Shown: positions 1-13,111 of the stretch, one piece after another
Numbering within the stretch: position 1 is the first letter of the stretch
How the letters are laid out: every line of letters starts with the position of its first letter
DNA from: Talpa occidentalis
Lineage: Eukaryota; Chordata; Mammalia; Eulipotyphla; Talpidae
Direction: 5' to 3'
DNA: 64,000 nucleotides
Assembly (NCBI RefSeq): GCF_014898055.3
Contig: NW_023604295.1
Location: 68,907,730-68,971,729, forward strand
Translations under genes and position numbers: made by a program
The notes under the pieces: model-generated
What the model was told of the DNA's origin: nothing
The model's database searches: none
The model's input: the letters and a program-made list of their open reading frames with translations, nothing else

Positions 1-334
1 TTGATAACTCCTCCTTGATGAATGCTATTTAGAAGTGTATTGTTTAATTTGTACTTATTTTGCGTTTCTCCACTTACTTCTCTGTTACTGACTGCGATCA
101 ATAGTTTAATCCCATGTGGTCTAAACATAACATTGGATGACATTTATTCTCTTAAATGTATTAAGGTGAGTTTTAGGGCCCAGAATGCGATCTGCCTTCA
201 TAAATGTTCCATGTAAGTTTAAGAAGAATGTGAATCTTTGTTTTCATTTAACAAGTAGTCAAAGATTCCAGGATTTCTTCTTTATGTTTGAAGATGCTAT
301 TACAAAGATATGTATGTGCGTGCGTGTGCGTGTG

Positions 335-367
<33 letters not shown>

Positions 368-1210
368 AGAGAGGGGGTTGCTTTCTTTTAAACTGTTTAA
401 CCTGCTTGGTATTCTTTGACTTTCCTGGATAAAAAAATTTCATGTTTAAAATCAAGCTGAAGAAATTCTCAGTCATTATTGTGGCAAATGTTGCTTTCTT
501 TGTTCTACTGGTACTTCCATTACTATATGTTATATCTATTGTAGTTGGTCCACATCCATGGATACATTTTATTCTGCTTTTTCTTTCAATATTTGTTTAC
601 TTTGCTTTTTAACTTATTGATATATCCTCTAGTTCAAAGATTCTTTTCTCAGTCCTCCCTAGTCTACCATTGAGCAAATCAAAGGCATTCTTTATTTCTG
701 TCACTATTTGTTTTTTATCTTTAATATTACTTTTTGGTTCTAAGAGTTTCTACAACTCTGAGTATAATGCCATCTGTTCTTGCATGCTGTCTTCTTTTTC
801 CATTGGTGCCATTATCATCGTGCTAATTATAGTTGTAATCAGAATTGCTTAAATTTCTTGGTTTAAGGAATGTTCAACTATTACTATGTGTCCCTCTTTC
901 TCACAGAGAAAATTCAAGAACTGTATGAGATTTTCTTTTCATCACTGGTTTCATATTACACAGGACAATTATAATCCAGGATCTGAATGGTTTAAAACAG
1001 GACAATTCTTGTCACTCAACTCACAAGATTACTAAAACTGTGTCAATTTTTCAAAAATTATATTACCAAGCATAACTAATTTCTGTAATGAATAATTAAT
1101 TTTGTGAGTATACAAAATGGTAAGATTAAGATAGCCTAATATTGTCAGGTTTTTTAAAATAATACAGAAAATATATTTAATTTAGTTGATTTATTTTTAA
1201 ATAGCTAACA
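1..1210. other. AT-rich non-coding stretch
   Basis: No recognisable gene or classifiable transposon apart from the GT microsatellite listed separately. Open frames here are short (up to 72 codons) and have no domain-like sequence. Confidence 0.6.
311..366. repeat. (GT)n microsatellite
   Basis: An alternating TG tract that starts with interrupted units (GTGCG, GTGCA) and ends in an uninterrupted run of about 15 TG units before GGAGAGAGG. The purer 3' half is the part most likely to vary in length between individuals. Confidence 0.95.
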
Positions 1211-1483
1211 CTTTTTTTTTAAAGATTTTTTTAAAATTTGTTATTTATACAGTAGCTGGGGTATAGGCCAGAGGCACGGGAGTGTGAAAGGATTCACCAG
1301 AGACAGAGAGGGGAGCAGAACAGGCAGAGAGACTAAAGGTACCGCTGAGGGGAGTAGCGGGCGAGACAGGAGAGGTCTGTCTCCCCATGTGGGAATCTCC
1401 CTGGCTGGCTGGGAATTGAACCAGCACTGGGGAGGCTGCGGACAGCGTGCCTCACTCAACCCGCTGCGCCACCGGGGAGGCCC
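1211..1483 (-). mobile_element. tRNA-derived SINE, diverged copy
   Basis: Read on the minus strand it starts GGGCCTCCCCGGTGGCGCAG, passes through a body shared with the other copies (CTCCCCTCAGCGG, CTGCCTGTTCTGCTCCCC, CTGGTGAATCC), and ends in a degraded A-rich tail on the + strand left side. The tail has lost the regular AAATAAAT units, so this is one of the older copies. No clear target duplication is visible. Confidence 0.9.
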
Positions 1484-2677
1484 TATATTTTTATTTTGAG
1501 TGCATATTTTGCCAGTCTAAATATCTTTCAACTGAAAAATATTACAATTCTCAGAACAACTTTAAGTACACAAAGTAGACAATATTATTAAATAATACAA
1601 AGATTTCTAAATGTATTAGGGTACAGACCTCAATACCTAACTTCAGTTGCTGTTCTAATAGATAAATCCCTGTGATTCTATCTATAATTACTGATGTTCT
1701 ATTCAGACCCAAAGAAGATTTGAATAGACACTTCAGTCCTGATACATATTAGTTCTTACTACAATTTATGTTATCAACCAGTAGAACAAGTATGAGTGAA
1801 AAGGACTCGGAGATCCTTGGGAGAAGTACTTGTTAAATATAAGCTGAAAGCAGATTTGAAAATTTCCCCCTTTTAAATTTATTTTCCCAGGGTCCTAATA
1901 AATGGAAGCTGGGCTGCTATCCAGGTTCCAAGCCACTAGAGTCTGATTGTTTTCTATTTGTTTCGCTGTTTAAAGCCAACAAAAGCTGCATTAAAACTGA
2001 TGGTGCCAAGTAGTAACAAGCAGACTTTAAGCATAGCTAATGTATGAACCCACAGCCCCAGGTTATAATATTTCAAATACAAAAGAATGTAGAGGCTAGG
2101 CTCTTTGTCTTTGCATTTTATAAACAAAGCATTTCTCTTAAATATGCCTTGTTTAAGAAATCACAAAAATATTTTCCTAATAACAGATTGATGACTTGTA
2201 TTATTCCATGTTCTCCATATTTTTGCATTTCTAGTCATATATTTTATACTCCTATCTTCTTTAAACAGATGCTCTAACAGAAACATATTCTTTCTTATTT
2301 TTAAATACAATAACACACACTCTCTCACTTGCTTTAGCTGACTTTCAAAAAGCATTTCTAGTTTTAATCATTCACATCTCTGCCAACCACTTTTGAACAA
2401 CAAAACAATTACCTACTGCCTCCACTCCAAAACATGAAAGTATAATCATATTTAAAATGGTCATGAATTGCCTGTAAATTCTATTTCTATATTTAAATAA
2501 AATAATTTAATGATTTTAGTTAATGAAGTCTTAAGAATTCTAATATTTTACTATTCCTAATTTCACTAAAGACAAAAACTAATATGAGACTCTAGCCTTT
2601 GAGCCTGGTAATTGGAAGATCTATCAAAGATATTTCAGGATTTATGTGTGTTTATGTTGAATATTTATAATTACCTT
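1484..2677. other. AT-rich non-coding stretch
   Basis: No gene, RNA or classifiable repeat seen. Confidence 0.55.
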
Positions 2678-2692
2678 TCAACTATTCTCAGG

Positions 2693-2970
2693 TTTTTTTT
2701 TTTTTTTTTTTTTTAAGATTTATTTATTTATTTATACAAGCACTGGGTACAGTCAGAAGTGCGGGAGGGTGAGAGAATTCACCAGAGCCAGAGGGGAGAG
2801 AAGATCAGGCAGACTGATGAGCTGTACTGCTGAGGGGAGCAGGGGGCGGCAGGAGAGGTCTGTGGGCCATGTTGGACCCTCACCTGGCGGCCGGGATCGA
2901 ACCGGCGCTGCAGAGGCTGCGGGCAGCTTCGCAACCCAGCGCTCAACCGTTGTGCCACCGGGGAGGCCCC
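2693..2970 (-). mobile_element. tRNA-derived SINE with 15-bp target duplication
   Basis: A full-length minus-strand copy. The 15-bp direct repeat TCAACTATTCTCAGG lies at 2678-2692 and again at 2971-2985, which fixes both ends. The tRNA-like head is at 2870-2970 and contains the B-box GGTTCGATCCC (reverse complement of 2894-2904). It belongs to the subfamily whose 3' body reads CTTCTGACTGTACCCAGTGC and whose tail is AAATAAATAAATCTTA followed by about 20 A. The regular duplication and long A run suggest a fairly recent insertion. Confidence 0.97.
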
Positions 2971-2992
2971 TCAACTATTCTCAGGTTAATAA

Positions 2993-3470
2993 TGAAAATG
3001 TAATAAGAGGTAATCCCCGTAGAAATGGGAGATTCCAGGTTCTCTGCCCCACCTAAAGAATGGTGGTGCTGAGTGGCTAGGAGAAGCTGAAAAGGAAGGA
3101 GAGAGAAGACTAGGAGGAGGCGTGGAACAGAGAGACATGTGAAGAACATGTCTGTGTTTGCTTCTCAGCTTTGGACTTACACCAGGCACTCGGGGGGTAT
3201 GGGAGGATACATTTGGAAAAGATGTAGGTGGCCCCAAGTGGGGCCACCCCTATCTACTTGGACATTTACCCAGGAGGAGATGGGTACCTGGGTGTTTCAT
3301 GGGAAACTATTTTAACTATATTATTTCTCTTCTCTCTATTGCAGATTAATTGCATTAAAATGATTTTCCATTGAAGGTTTTATGTGCTAAGAGTATATTT
3401 TGTCTTTATTCAGAGGATGGCAGAACCCATTTAGAGTGTGCAGTCTGGGGGGCCCAGATTGCCCCTCAGT
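2993..3470 (+). repeat. Unclassified LTR-like repeat, copy 1
   Basis: This block is collinear with a second copy at 5078-5998. Shared landmarks in order are GTAATCCCCGTAGAAA/GTAATCTCCATAGAAA, CTGCCCCACCTAA/CTGCCCTACCTAA, GACATGTGAAGAA/CACATATGTGAAGAA, GCTTGCTTCT-type text, ATACATTTGGAAAAGATG/GACATTTAGAAGAGATG, CAGAACCCATTTAGAGT/AAAACCCATTTAGAGT, and CCCAGATTGCCCCTCAGT. Relative to copy 2 it lacks about 130 bases after position 3229. The ends read TG...CA when taken as TGAAAAT...CCCTCA, as an LTR would, but I found no target duplication and no coding sequence. Family not recognised. Confidence 0.6.
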
Positions 3471-4184
3471 CTGCATGCTAACAAAAATATTTCAAAGGTT
3501 ATATATTTTAAAGAACTGATTGTGAAGTCTGATAATATAATTACTGTTTTAAAAATTTACATGAACAAATAGGTAAGCAGCAACAGCCAAGATGTAAAAT
3601 ACATCCTTGGGATGTTTAACTATAATCTACTTTACATTTTTCTCTCCACTCTCTTTGACTGATACAACTCCAATGTTAATCTTCAATTAACCTATATTAA
3701 TTTGTCTAATGATTAACAGAAATAAGTCTCTATTGTGTTTCTGCAGTTGTGCCTCCCTCTGTTCATATCAGGAATGGGGTGACAATGAGAATTGTTTTAA
3801 GTATTTAGAAAAAGTCCTTGACCCAGTTAATTCTCTCATTTGATTTCTTCCTGCTTAGCACTCTAAAATGTAAAGATTTGAAGTCTTTTTAAACACAAAA
3901 TCCCTTTCTGAACATCAGAAATTTGACAAAGACCAAAATTGGTTAATTTCCCTCAGGCATTTTAGAATTTAGTCATTTTTATATTATTAAGAACAGTAGC
4001 ACCTATAGTCCTGTGGATGTGCATCTGCTAATTTAGTCTATAGACACTGACTCTTACGTTTGTATTTGCATATCACTGAAAATAACCCCTTTGGTTATAC
4101 CAAACAAATGCTTTCAAGTTCTACAGTATTCCCTCCCAAAAGCCAGGAATATAGCAATGCAACTTTTTGCAATGGTCTGTATAC
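3471..4184. other. AT-rich non-coding stretch
   Basis: Nothing classifiable seen. Confidence 0.5.
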
Positions 4185-4270
4185 TGATAATCATCTTATT
4201 CACTCTGTTCTTTTTATAGATGAAGAAATTTAGGTTTCAGAAATTTTAATGGTAGAATTGGTACTCAAGG
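4185..4270 (+). repeat. MIR-like fossil fragment
   Basis: TAATCATCTTATTCACTCTG followed by TATAGATGAAGAAATTTAGG resembles the MIR core (ATTATCTCATTTAATCC then ACAGATGAGGAAACTGAGG). Matching is by memory of the family consensus and the fragment is heavily diverged. Confidence 0.45.
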
Positions 4271-5077
4271 GGGGAAATAATTCTGATTTTATTTTTCTTG
4301 TCAGTCTATTGCCTATACTTTTCAACAAACAGAATCTTGTTTTTTTAAAAGCTGGGTTAAAACTATACTGAGAGAAAAACTGAAAAATATTAGAACTGTG
4401 TTCAAATGAAATAGGAAAAAATGTGCTCTGAAGCCAAGAGCTATATGGCACTGGCCACTGGCAAAGCACTTAGAGGAGAATGGAATACAGTCTTTATGAA
4501 AAAGTTCCTTATAAATCCAGGAAACATTAAATCCTTAGGAAAGAAATTTCTCTAGTTATAGTCTTCCCTAAATCCAAGGTTATCAGACTATCATACTTTA
4601 CAATATAGGCTTTTTTCCTTTCAATATGAAGGCCTATCTATATAAATATTGCTGACCCAATTCTATGAAAAATGGTAAAGTCCATCTTCCCAATTATGAT
4701 TCCTTCAGACCAAATTTCTTTTTGCTTACTAATTTTATGTTTACATTTTTTTCCTTCTATTCATATCACTGATGGTTTGAAAGCAGTTTCTTTAGAATTT
4801 GGTGTTCACAGGAACACTAAATGGGTTAATTGTATTGTATTTGTCAAAATAGTGGAAATGAAACTGTAGGTGTTGAGAAATCACTTTATCTTCAATATAT
4901 CACATTCCTTGTAATAATGATCAAGTGCAATAAAAATCTGTGTCTAAAAGAAAACCTCTAATTTTTCTTTTGTCTTGGTGTTTTTATCACATGGTAGTAT
5001 GTTTTTTACTAATGTTTTGTTTTTAGTATTAACATGATAGTCTATGTACAATTAATTTTGTGAAGATTAAAATGTTA
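4271..5077. other. AT-rich non-coding stretch
   Basis: Nothing classifiable seen. Confidence 0.5.
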
Positions 5078-5998
5078 TGAAAATTATATCAGTAATCTCC
5101 ATAGAAAAGGGAAGTTCCGGGCTCCCTGCCCTACCTAATGAAGAATGGAGCTGAGCAGGTCAGGAGAGGGGTAAGGGGGGAAAACTAAGGAAGGAACTCA
5201 GAGAAGAGGACTTGGAATAAGCACATACAGCAGACACATATGTGAAGAAGTCCTGGGCTTGCTTCTTGGGCTTTTTGACTTGCATTGGGGACTTGGGGGA
5301 CATGGAAAAAGACATTTAGAAGAGATGTGGGTGAGAGACCCATTGGAAGGCTGATAATGGCAGGCTTTATAATGACTTGCACTTTTATTTTGCTCCGTTC
5401 CTTCCAGATTTGCCAGGCCCCTTCTGTCATTTTCCTATGCTTCTCCACCAGAAGGTGCCTTAGACTTGCAGCAAGTTGTTGGGCCTTAGTGGCCCCACAT
5501 TGGGCCAACCCTATTTGGCTGGGGACTTATCCACAAAGGGATGCAAAACAATTATCCTTTCTTCTTTTTCTCTATGCTATGCACACTAAATTTTTTTATA
5601 GTTCTTTTTTTTTTTTTAAGATTTATTTATTTATTTATTTATACATGCACTGGGTACAGTCAGAAGCGCGGGAGGGTGAGAGAATTCACCAGAGCCAGAG
5701 CGGGGAGCAGAGCAGGCAGAAGGACCGAAGTACACTGCTGAGGGGAGCAGCGGGCGGCAGGAGAGGTCTGCGCACCATGCGGGACCCTCCTCTGGTGGCC
5801 GGGGAGCAGCCGGGGATTGAACCAGCATTGCAGAGGCCATGGGCAGCTTCGCAACCCAGCGCTCAACCGCTGCGCCACCGGAGAGGCCCATTTTTCTGTT
5901 AAAGGTCTTACACACTAAGAATGTGCTTTGCCTTTATGCCGTTATGGCAAAACCCATTTAGAGTCCAGATTTGGGGGGGTCCCAGATTGTCCCTCAGT
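5078..5998 (+). repeat. Unclassified LTR-like repeat, copy 2, split by a SINE
   Basis: The longer relative of the repeat at 2993-3470, same strand. The homologous parts are 5078-5602 and 5890-5998, with a minus-strand SINE between them. It keeps a segment at about 5353-5487 that copy 1 lacks, so copy 1 probably carries a deletion. The 205-codon frame that starts at 5285 runs through the repeat and into the SINE and is not a gene. Confidence 0.6.
5603..5889 (-). mobile_element. tRNA-derived SINE nested in the LTR-like repeat
   Basis: A full-length minus-strand copy of the younger subfamily, with an intact AAATAAATAAATAAATCTT-type tail followed by a long A run. The head keeps GGTTCAATCCCC as the B-box. 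It lies inside the repeat at 5078-5998, so it is the later insertion. The target duplication is not obvious. Confidence 0.93.
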
Positions 5999-8900
5999 AT
6001 ATTTAAAATTATACTTGAATAACATCTCTTAAAATTATTTTTTTTTTCTATTTAAACTTTCTATATGTTATGGTAGATTAATAAAGTTACCTAAGTATTT
6101 TTATTTGACTTCTTGTATATCTAATTGCTGGATCTATGTCTTGTCTATTGTCTGTTGAACTTCTATCCACCAGCAGTCTCCTTCCATGCAAATTTCTCCT
6201 TACTAGCCCTTTCCATTAATTACAGAGGTTATTTTCTCTATATAGAGTTCGCTAGAAAGAAAGTGTATTTTACAAGTATTATTAGATCTTTGCTGTGACT
6301 CACTCCCATGCAGATGGTATACATCTGAAGGGGCTCTAGTCTAGCTCGGAAAGATCCAGCTGATGCTCTGAAAAATTATTCTCTCTTGGTGAAAAGTTAG
6401 CTTGCCACTGCCTTCCCTGCTGCATTATTAAACACGAAGGAGTGATTCCCTTAATCCCAACCATCTGCTCTTCCCCTACTAAAAGTGAAAACATCCCCTT
6501 GTGTTTACAAATGTTGCTGTGAAAGCTTCACAAATTATAAGAGATGGTAGTGAAATTTCCGTATATACTCCAAGATCAAAACAAAATCCTAGTCACCATA
6601 AATCTGTAAGAAATAAACCAAATTTATATCACACGATAAGCCCAACTGTTTTAATGTAATGCAATTATATTTAAACTGCAGCCTCAGAATGTAAATTATT
6701 TTAGCATCTCAGTATAATATTTGCATTTTAAATATACTCCTACTTGTCCAGACTTCCAAAAGTACATATGCTAAGAAAATGGACCATCTTCAATTCTTTC
6801 TAATTTTCACATATTTGTAGAGTACACAGAATTTTAGCATTAGTAAGCGCTCATTTTCATTGGAATTAAAGCAAAACAAAATATCTGCGTACAGTATAAC
6901 AAAATCAAAACTAACTCGGAAAGCAAGGTCAAATGTCCCACACCAAATTGATGATTTTCAAGGAAGTGAATTACATTGAAGGATAAGTAGGCAAATCCAG
7001 TTTATACCACTTCACACAAAACTTTTGTCTTCCTCACATAAAGTTCTACAAACTGGAATCATCCTAACTTAAGAGCTCCAAAAATCAATCGACCGACTAA
7101 CCAAAACAACATTGCAAACAAAGTTAAGTTCACAAATATTTAATTTGATGTTCATTTTTTACAAGAAATCGGGCACAGTGTAAACAAAAAGTTCTTCCTA
7201 GTTCTCTGGCTTATAATGGGAAGAATTTTCACTTGACATTAAATTTATTTTTGTTGAAGATCAATTGCTTTAGCTTTCCTCTAGGACACTGTCATCAGAC
7301 CAATTTCTATTCCACAAAGTTTATTCCTTTTGTGCTTAGTAAATAATTCCTTATCACCTAGGTTCCAGACCCTTTTCACCCATTCTTTTCTCAATGTCTT
7401 TCATTTAATTTTTGTCCCTACAAGTTTCTTTGTAATTCTAGACCAATTCTGAAAACATTCATTCTTACTTAAATAGAATTCATATAATTGACTGTTTTAT
7501 TGTCACAGTACCCAGTAAATAAAAGTATGGTTTCTTTGTAAGTCTTTCTTTCAAATATTCTTTCAATTCACTCTAACATACCTTGGTTTTATTTTTCTAG
7601 CCCATTTACCTATCCTAGTGATTTTTTTTCTTTCACTCTGAAAGTCTGAATCTTTGAGGTAATGAGTTCACTGTGGTCAAGTAAGATGAATCATTTGCCT
7701 ACTAACAGCTTCCACAGTTGCCTCAGGCCTTTGCTCCTGGATATTTATGACGACCTTGTTCCTGTACCTTAGCAAGTTCTTTGGAGATATGTCAAAGGCT
7801 ACTTTTGCATAGATGCAACCCACACAAATTTATTTCCCTGGATAATTTTACAGTTCTTTGGTGGGTTCTGACTGTTCTGAAAGAGTTTTAAACTGGATTC
7901 TGATGAACTTTACAGAAAAGCTCCTTTAGCTATTAACCATAAATGACCACTAAGCTAATGGCTTCACATCAAGTTGATTTTCATCAAAACAAAATTCATG
8001 CCCTCTCAGCCTGTTCTTAACTATAACTTTCATGAAAATGTCTCAAGATTCACTTATATCCTGATTCTTTTACTTAGTGTTAAAGTGCTTATTTCCTATT
8101 TCTCTACCTGGGTTCAAGCTAACCTAGTGACATTTTCCCTTAGCTCCATGAAGTTTATTCCCATTTCTACATTTTACTCACTCCTCCCATTAACATATTT
8201 TCAATATGTTCTTAGTCTTTTATAGTCACAGTTATTCTATAAATTCTTAACCTTGACTTCACAGAATTTTAAGTAATTTGCTAAGAATTTTCCTGATCAT
8301 CATCCTTGTTCCCATTTTTATTTTTTAGGTAGTAGCAATGAATTTCAAAATAATTTACTATAGGTTTCTTTTTAATGTGCACAAAAGGAAGATTGGATGT
8401 ATATGAAAGTATTCAAAATTTTTTTTAAATCTGTATTTCCAATGTGCATGTTCAGGTATGACTGTCATATTTGTACACAAGGTTCAGATGAGGATCAAGA
8501 CCAATGGTATATGAGTATTAGAAACTGGCAAAACACACAGCCCTGGCACATAATGAGGAACAATTGTGAGATTTGGGAATCAGGTGCCAGAGCACCACTG
8601 CAGACTGGTACTGTAACTAGTCCAACTAGTGAAACTGATTACTTTGTTATGTTTCCATTGTACTACAACTACTTTCCAGAGTGAAATGATTCAACTTCAA
8701 AATATTGCATCTAAATAACTCAGTTTTAGAGTCAGGAACATTAAATATTATGGCAAGATAAGTCAGAACACATGGGAGTTCTCAAATGAGGTTGTAACCT
8801 CACTTTCGGGCAGTTGGTGAAGTAGTAAAATGTTCATTACACACAGTCAACACACCCATCTCTATTCACTAACACACAAAACTATTTCTCCTTTCAGGTT

Positions 8901-10540
8901 ATCCCTCACCAATTCCTTAATCAAAATATTCTCTCAGGACCAGCTCTGATGAGCCCATCCACATCCAACTGTATTTGTCTAATATTGTTGATAGCCTTTT
9001 AATCCTCCCTGTGGTGTTTGTACTTGAATACAGATAGCATTTTGGGAAACATAAAACTTGAAATAATAAAATTTTACCAGTAAAGTATTTAATGGATCAG
9101 CCAGCAGTACACGAAAGGGACCTGAATTCCCTGGACTCTGGAAATCTACCAGGGGGGCAGTTACCTCCCAGTCTTGTCCCTTACTTATAGCTCATCTAAT
9201 TGCTTCTCTGCATTCGTGCACTATTTGTATGTACCCTAGTGTTTGCCCTAATGCTGACATTTACCTTTGCTTACCAGTCTCAAAATGTAGCTAAAATAAT
9301 CCCTCTAGCATACTGTTGCCTCTGGAAACATAACTTTATGCTCCCTTATTTGCTGAGTAGGGCTGCATAAAAATAAAAAAAAAAAAAGAAAAGAAAAGAA
9401 ACAATTGGTACACAGCAGAGCTAAAGATGATGCAGAGGTACTTAGATGAAAACAGACAATTCTGCAGCAGATTGCCTAACATATTGGCAGTTCTCAAATC
9501 ACATCTCAAATCAGATGAAATAAGTTTCAGAAAGTTATTTAGCATGAAGAATACATTATTAAATTCAACGTATAAAATGTTAATGCAGATCTGTTGGCTT
9601 TTATTGTTGCTTGCTTCCCGTCCTCCCTCTTGCAACACTGGTATCATAAACTTAACTGTCAGTGTGGGGTGAGCATTTTCTCTCCAATCAACTAGCAGGC
9701 ATACTTTCTAGACATCATCTCTGCTTCCTTAACCACACACAGGTCACCTTCCAGCTCTACTGAAATTAAAATGCCAGAGTTTTAGAATGATCTTTTTCGA
9801 TGCATCATCAACTGTGTTCAGCTTTTAAACAAATGCCAACAAATGTGAATTTATGCTTTTTAGTAATATTCTGTGGCAATTACATGAATAGCAAATTACA
9901 TTATAATAAGTGATGGAGCATTATTTACTGTAACACATTTTATTTCTGTAATGAATCAGTTTGGGATTTTATAAACTATTGCTTCTTAAGATTTTGCCAC
10001 TGAATTTTATGGACATGCTGATTCCTGCTGTCATTGTAGTTGTCTCCCAGAAAAGCCCTTCATAGATGGCAAGTAAGCACATGATATAGGGACAGCCATT
10101 TGGTATGAGGTTAGAGGAAGGGGGAGGCAAAGATATTTGTGAACACTCAAGGATCATAGGAGTTGACTATTTAGTGTGACTCATCGGGCATTCTAGTATT
10201 GTCACTTTAATACATGGACAGTGGTAGGGTATAGGGAGGCAGTTTTCCTGAGAATGAGAGATCTGAATTCTTAAGACACACCATTTACTATATAAATGAG
10301 GTGAAACCTAGCTGGAGTCCTTAATCCTTAGAAGAATTTATGACTTGTTAAATAAACCCTTTACTAGAACTTTTTAATCAGACAAATATGTTTTTCCTTG
10401 TGTGCTCAGTTTTCCATGATGTATTAATAATCTTTGCTATGAAAATCATATTTTTCACATCATACCTCTGGTTTATATCTAACTTTCTACCTTCTCCAGG
10501 GTTAATCACCTAGCAGCTTCCACTGACAACACATTTTCTG
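5999..10540. other. Long AT-rich stretch without recognisable elements
   Basis: 4.5 kb with no SINE, LTR or L1 that I can identify. There is a short A-rich/AAAAG tract at 9371-9402. A 95-codon frame at 8397-8684 has no recognisable domain. This is the emptiest part of the first half of the window and could hold conserved non-coding sequence, which cannot be judged from one sequence. Confidence 0.5.
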
Positions 10541-10650
10541 CAGGCACTGTCTCAGTTACTTTATACCCAAAACCTTTTTACTTCTTACGTATCCCCAATA
10601 AGTTAGGAGCTACTACAACCATTTACAGATTGAAAACCAAATCTCAGCAA
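10541..10650 (+). repeat. MIR-like fossil fragment
   Basis: GGCACTGTCTCAGTTACTTTA, then a short gap, then ATTTACAGATTGAAAACC and CTCAGCAAGATTGG. The order matches the MIR core (end-of-range phrase, ACAGATGAGGAAACTGAGG, then GGTCACACAGC). Highly diverged. Confidence 0.4.
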
Positions 10651-11754
10651 GATTGGTGGATATAAGATTAGAATTTTCATTTGTATGATACCAAAATTAT
10701 TTTATCACTATAAATACTACAAGGTATTCTTTTTTTATTTTGCTTCCCATATACTGGAATCTCCATGTGGCAAACTTCCTATCTTTCATAGGACCATGCT
10801 CATGATTGTGTATATGCTAAAACTTAATTCCTGACAGTGGAAAGTCATTAGGCCTATGTACCAGAATTTGGACTCTATTTTGGGGTACCTAGTTGCTAAA
10901 GCATCTTGGATAAGCTTTCTCTTTTGTACTGAAATAAACAACTATTCAGAGATGATGCTTTAGCACTGATTTTTCAAAAACTCTATTAGATTTGAATTTT
11001 TAAGATGCTATGTTGAAGCTTTATGGGGAAAATGGAAGAGTTATCTGTATTTCTTGAAATTTCATTAATACATGTTGGCTTAAAATATCTTGTTTGTCTT
11101 AGTTTAATTGATACTTTACTTCCGAAATAAACTTTATTCTCAGCTACTGTAAAAACTTATCTTTCATATCATCTTTCCTAGTGAAGTCTCAATGGGAAGT
11201 AGCAGTTTTATCATAAAATACTGTGTTTGTAGACATTCTTTTATTTTACCTTGTTTCATTCACATTTCTGTTTAGAGCAACAGATTGCGCGTGCAAATTC
11301 TTATGTTTTACTTCTTTATGAGGCTTTTGCTATGAATTGCTTAGAATTCTGTTAATCCTTGATAAATGGAAAGTAATTCACCCTAAGAAGACTGTGACAC
11401 TGTTTTGTCTCAGCAGGCTCCATTGTGAAAAGCCAGCATGAGCTGGGGTATGTGAGATAGGCCATGCTGGAGCAGACTGTTGCCGTACATTTTAAATGTC
11501 CATGAGTTATGATCATAGTTGATGGGTAAAAAACTGGACAAATGTGAGCAGCATGAACATCAACCACACATTAATTAGTTGTGGCTCCTCAGTAAACAAA
11601 ATCACACATTCTATTGTAGAACAAAAGTCCAGAAGAAATATAGTTATGTTTAATTTGATTTTAGATGTGATTCATTAAGCAGTACCATAGCCATTCCATA
11701 AGAGGTAACATTATTGCTTACAAGGCACAATTTTACCAGAATCATTCAGATATG
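10651..11754. other. AT-rich non-coding stretch
   Basis: Nothing classifiable seen. Confidence 0.5.
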
Positions 11755-11900
11755 TATAATCTCATTTGATATTTATAATAGCACATTGGGATTAAAAAAA
11801 ACATTAATTTTTCTCCTCAAATTATGAGATCATGACACTCAGTTGGGTTGAGCAATTTGCAGTGCAAGTTGGGTCCAAACCCATGTCTCTAAATGTCACA
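11755..11900 (+). repeat. MIR-like fossil fragment
   Basis: TAATCTCATTTGATATTTATAA, followed after about 60 bases by CACTCAGTTGGGTTGAGCAATTTGC and GGTCCAAACCCATGTCT. This follows the MIR order (ATCTCATTTAATCCTCA, then GCACAGAGAGGTTAAGTAACTTGCC, then TTTGAACCCAGGTCT). Confidence 0.5.
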
Positions 11901-13102
11901 TTTTATTATTTTAGTTCTGGTGCCATCTTTAAAATCAATTGCATTGTGATTACAGATAATCTATACTACAAATATTGATAAAATTCTAAAGTTACTAGAT
12001 TTGATTTGAAAATCTTTCAAGGTTATTATCTTACAAAGATTTCCCTCATCAAGAACAGTGCATATTTTAATACTACCCTGTTTCTTTTACTTGTTTTTCT
12101 TTTTTAAGCAACCTTTGTCCATGAGAACATCTGGAGCAAAAAGGGGAAGGGGGTGCTGTTTTTTATTATTACCAGGCATCACCAATTAGGGTGAGCAACT
12201 TAAATAAATGTCACATTTCAGAAAAGTAGGGAAATCCAATTATCCCCATTTGATGGCAAATACCAGAACAGATATTTATAGACACATAAAACTAAGTAGT
12301 TAAGTCTTGGAATTCCTTGCATTATTGTAGATAAATGGATGGCATAATATTATTTGCATACTATTTGTATTTAAATTTGAACTTTATATCTTGGTATAAA
12401 AATGAACCCTAGTAGACATGATTAAGGTAGAGGGATTAATTTCCTACAGACTGAAATATACAGAATGTTCCCAGTAGAATATTATCAGTATTCTACAGAC
12501 TGCTTTCCTGACACCTGATTTTTTCCTATTTTTCATTTAGAATGTAAGGCCATTAAAACAAGATCATTAAATATTATAACTACAGTGTGTACATATTATA
12601 TGTATATATGTACATATAAATGCTAGATAATCATTAAACTAAATTTAACCTAACAAATGTAGCTTCTCAACAATAGAAAATCAAAAATAAGGCTCTCTCA
12701 TGATTTCAAATATATATATTATATTAGAAACATAAAGAATCTGTGTGATGCTATAGATATCCACATGAACAAACTAAGTAATTTAAATAAATACATATAT
12801 TAACAAATACCTATGGTAGTCATTATATATTGGACAATTTTCTATATCTGGTATCTTCAAATTTAGTTATATGCCAGTGTTCCAGTATTAATAATATTTT
12901 GATTCTGATAAGCATTCTGAATAAACTGAATAAACACACTGATTTCAAGAGAGTCTTAATAAATGTAAGTGATTAATGGTACAGTACCATTCATAAATAT
13001 ATAAATACACTACCCTTTTACAATGTTCAGTTGTTACTTTTAGCATTATTGAAAAGTTTATTACATCTCCCCCTAATGTCACATTTAATACTAATGTTTA
13101 AA
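11901..13102. other. AT-rich non-coding stretch
   Basis: Nothing classifiable seen; scattered short TATATG runs near 12590-12620 and 12710-12725. Confidence 0.5.
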
Positions 13103-13111
13103 AAATAAGCA

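Noticed and set aside
311..366. Regular repeats that could be taken for a CRISPR array, also at 17494-17649 and 24698-24740
   Set aside because: These are simple sequence repeats without spacers, in a mammalian-type genome.
5285..5902. 205-codon plus-strand open frame, the longest in the window
   Set aside because: It crosses from an interspersed repeat straight into a minus-strand SINE and its poly(T) run; the second half is antisense SINE. No domain is seen.
8397..8684. 95-codon frame of fairly mixed composition, possible exon or processed pseudogene
   Set aside because: No recognisable protein similarity, no poly(A) or target duplication, no clear splice-site support.
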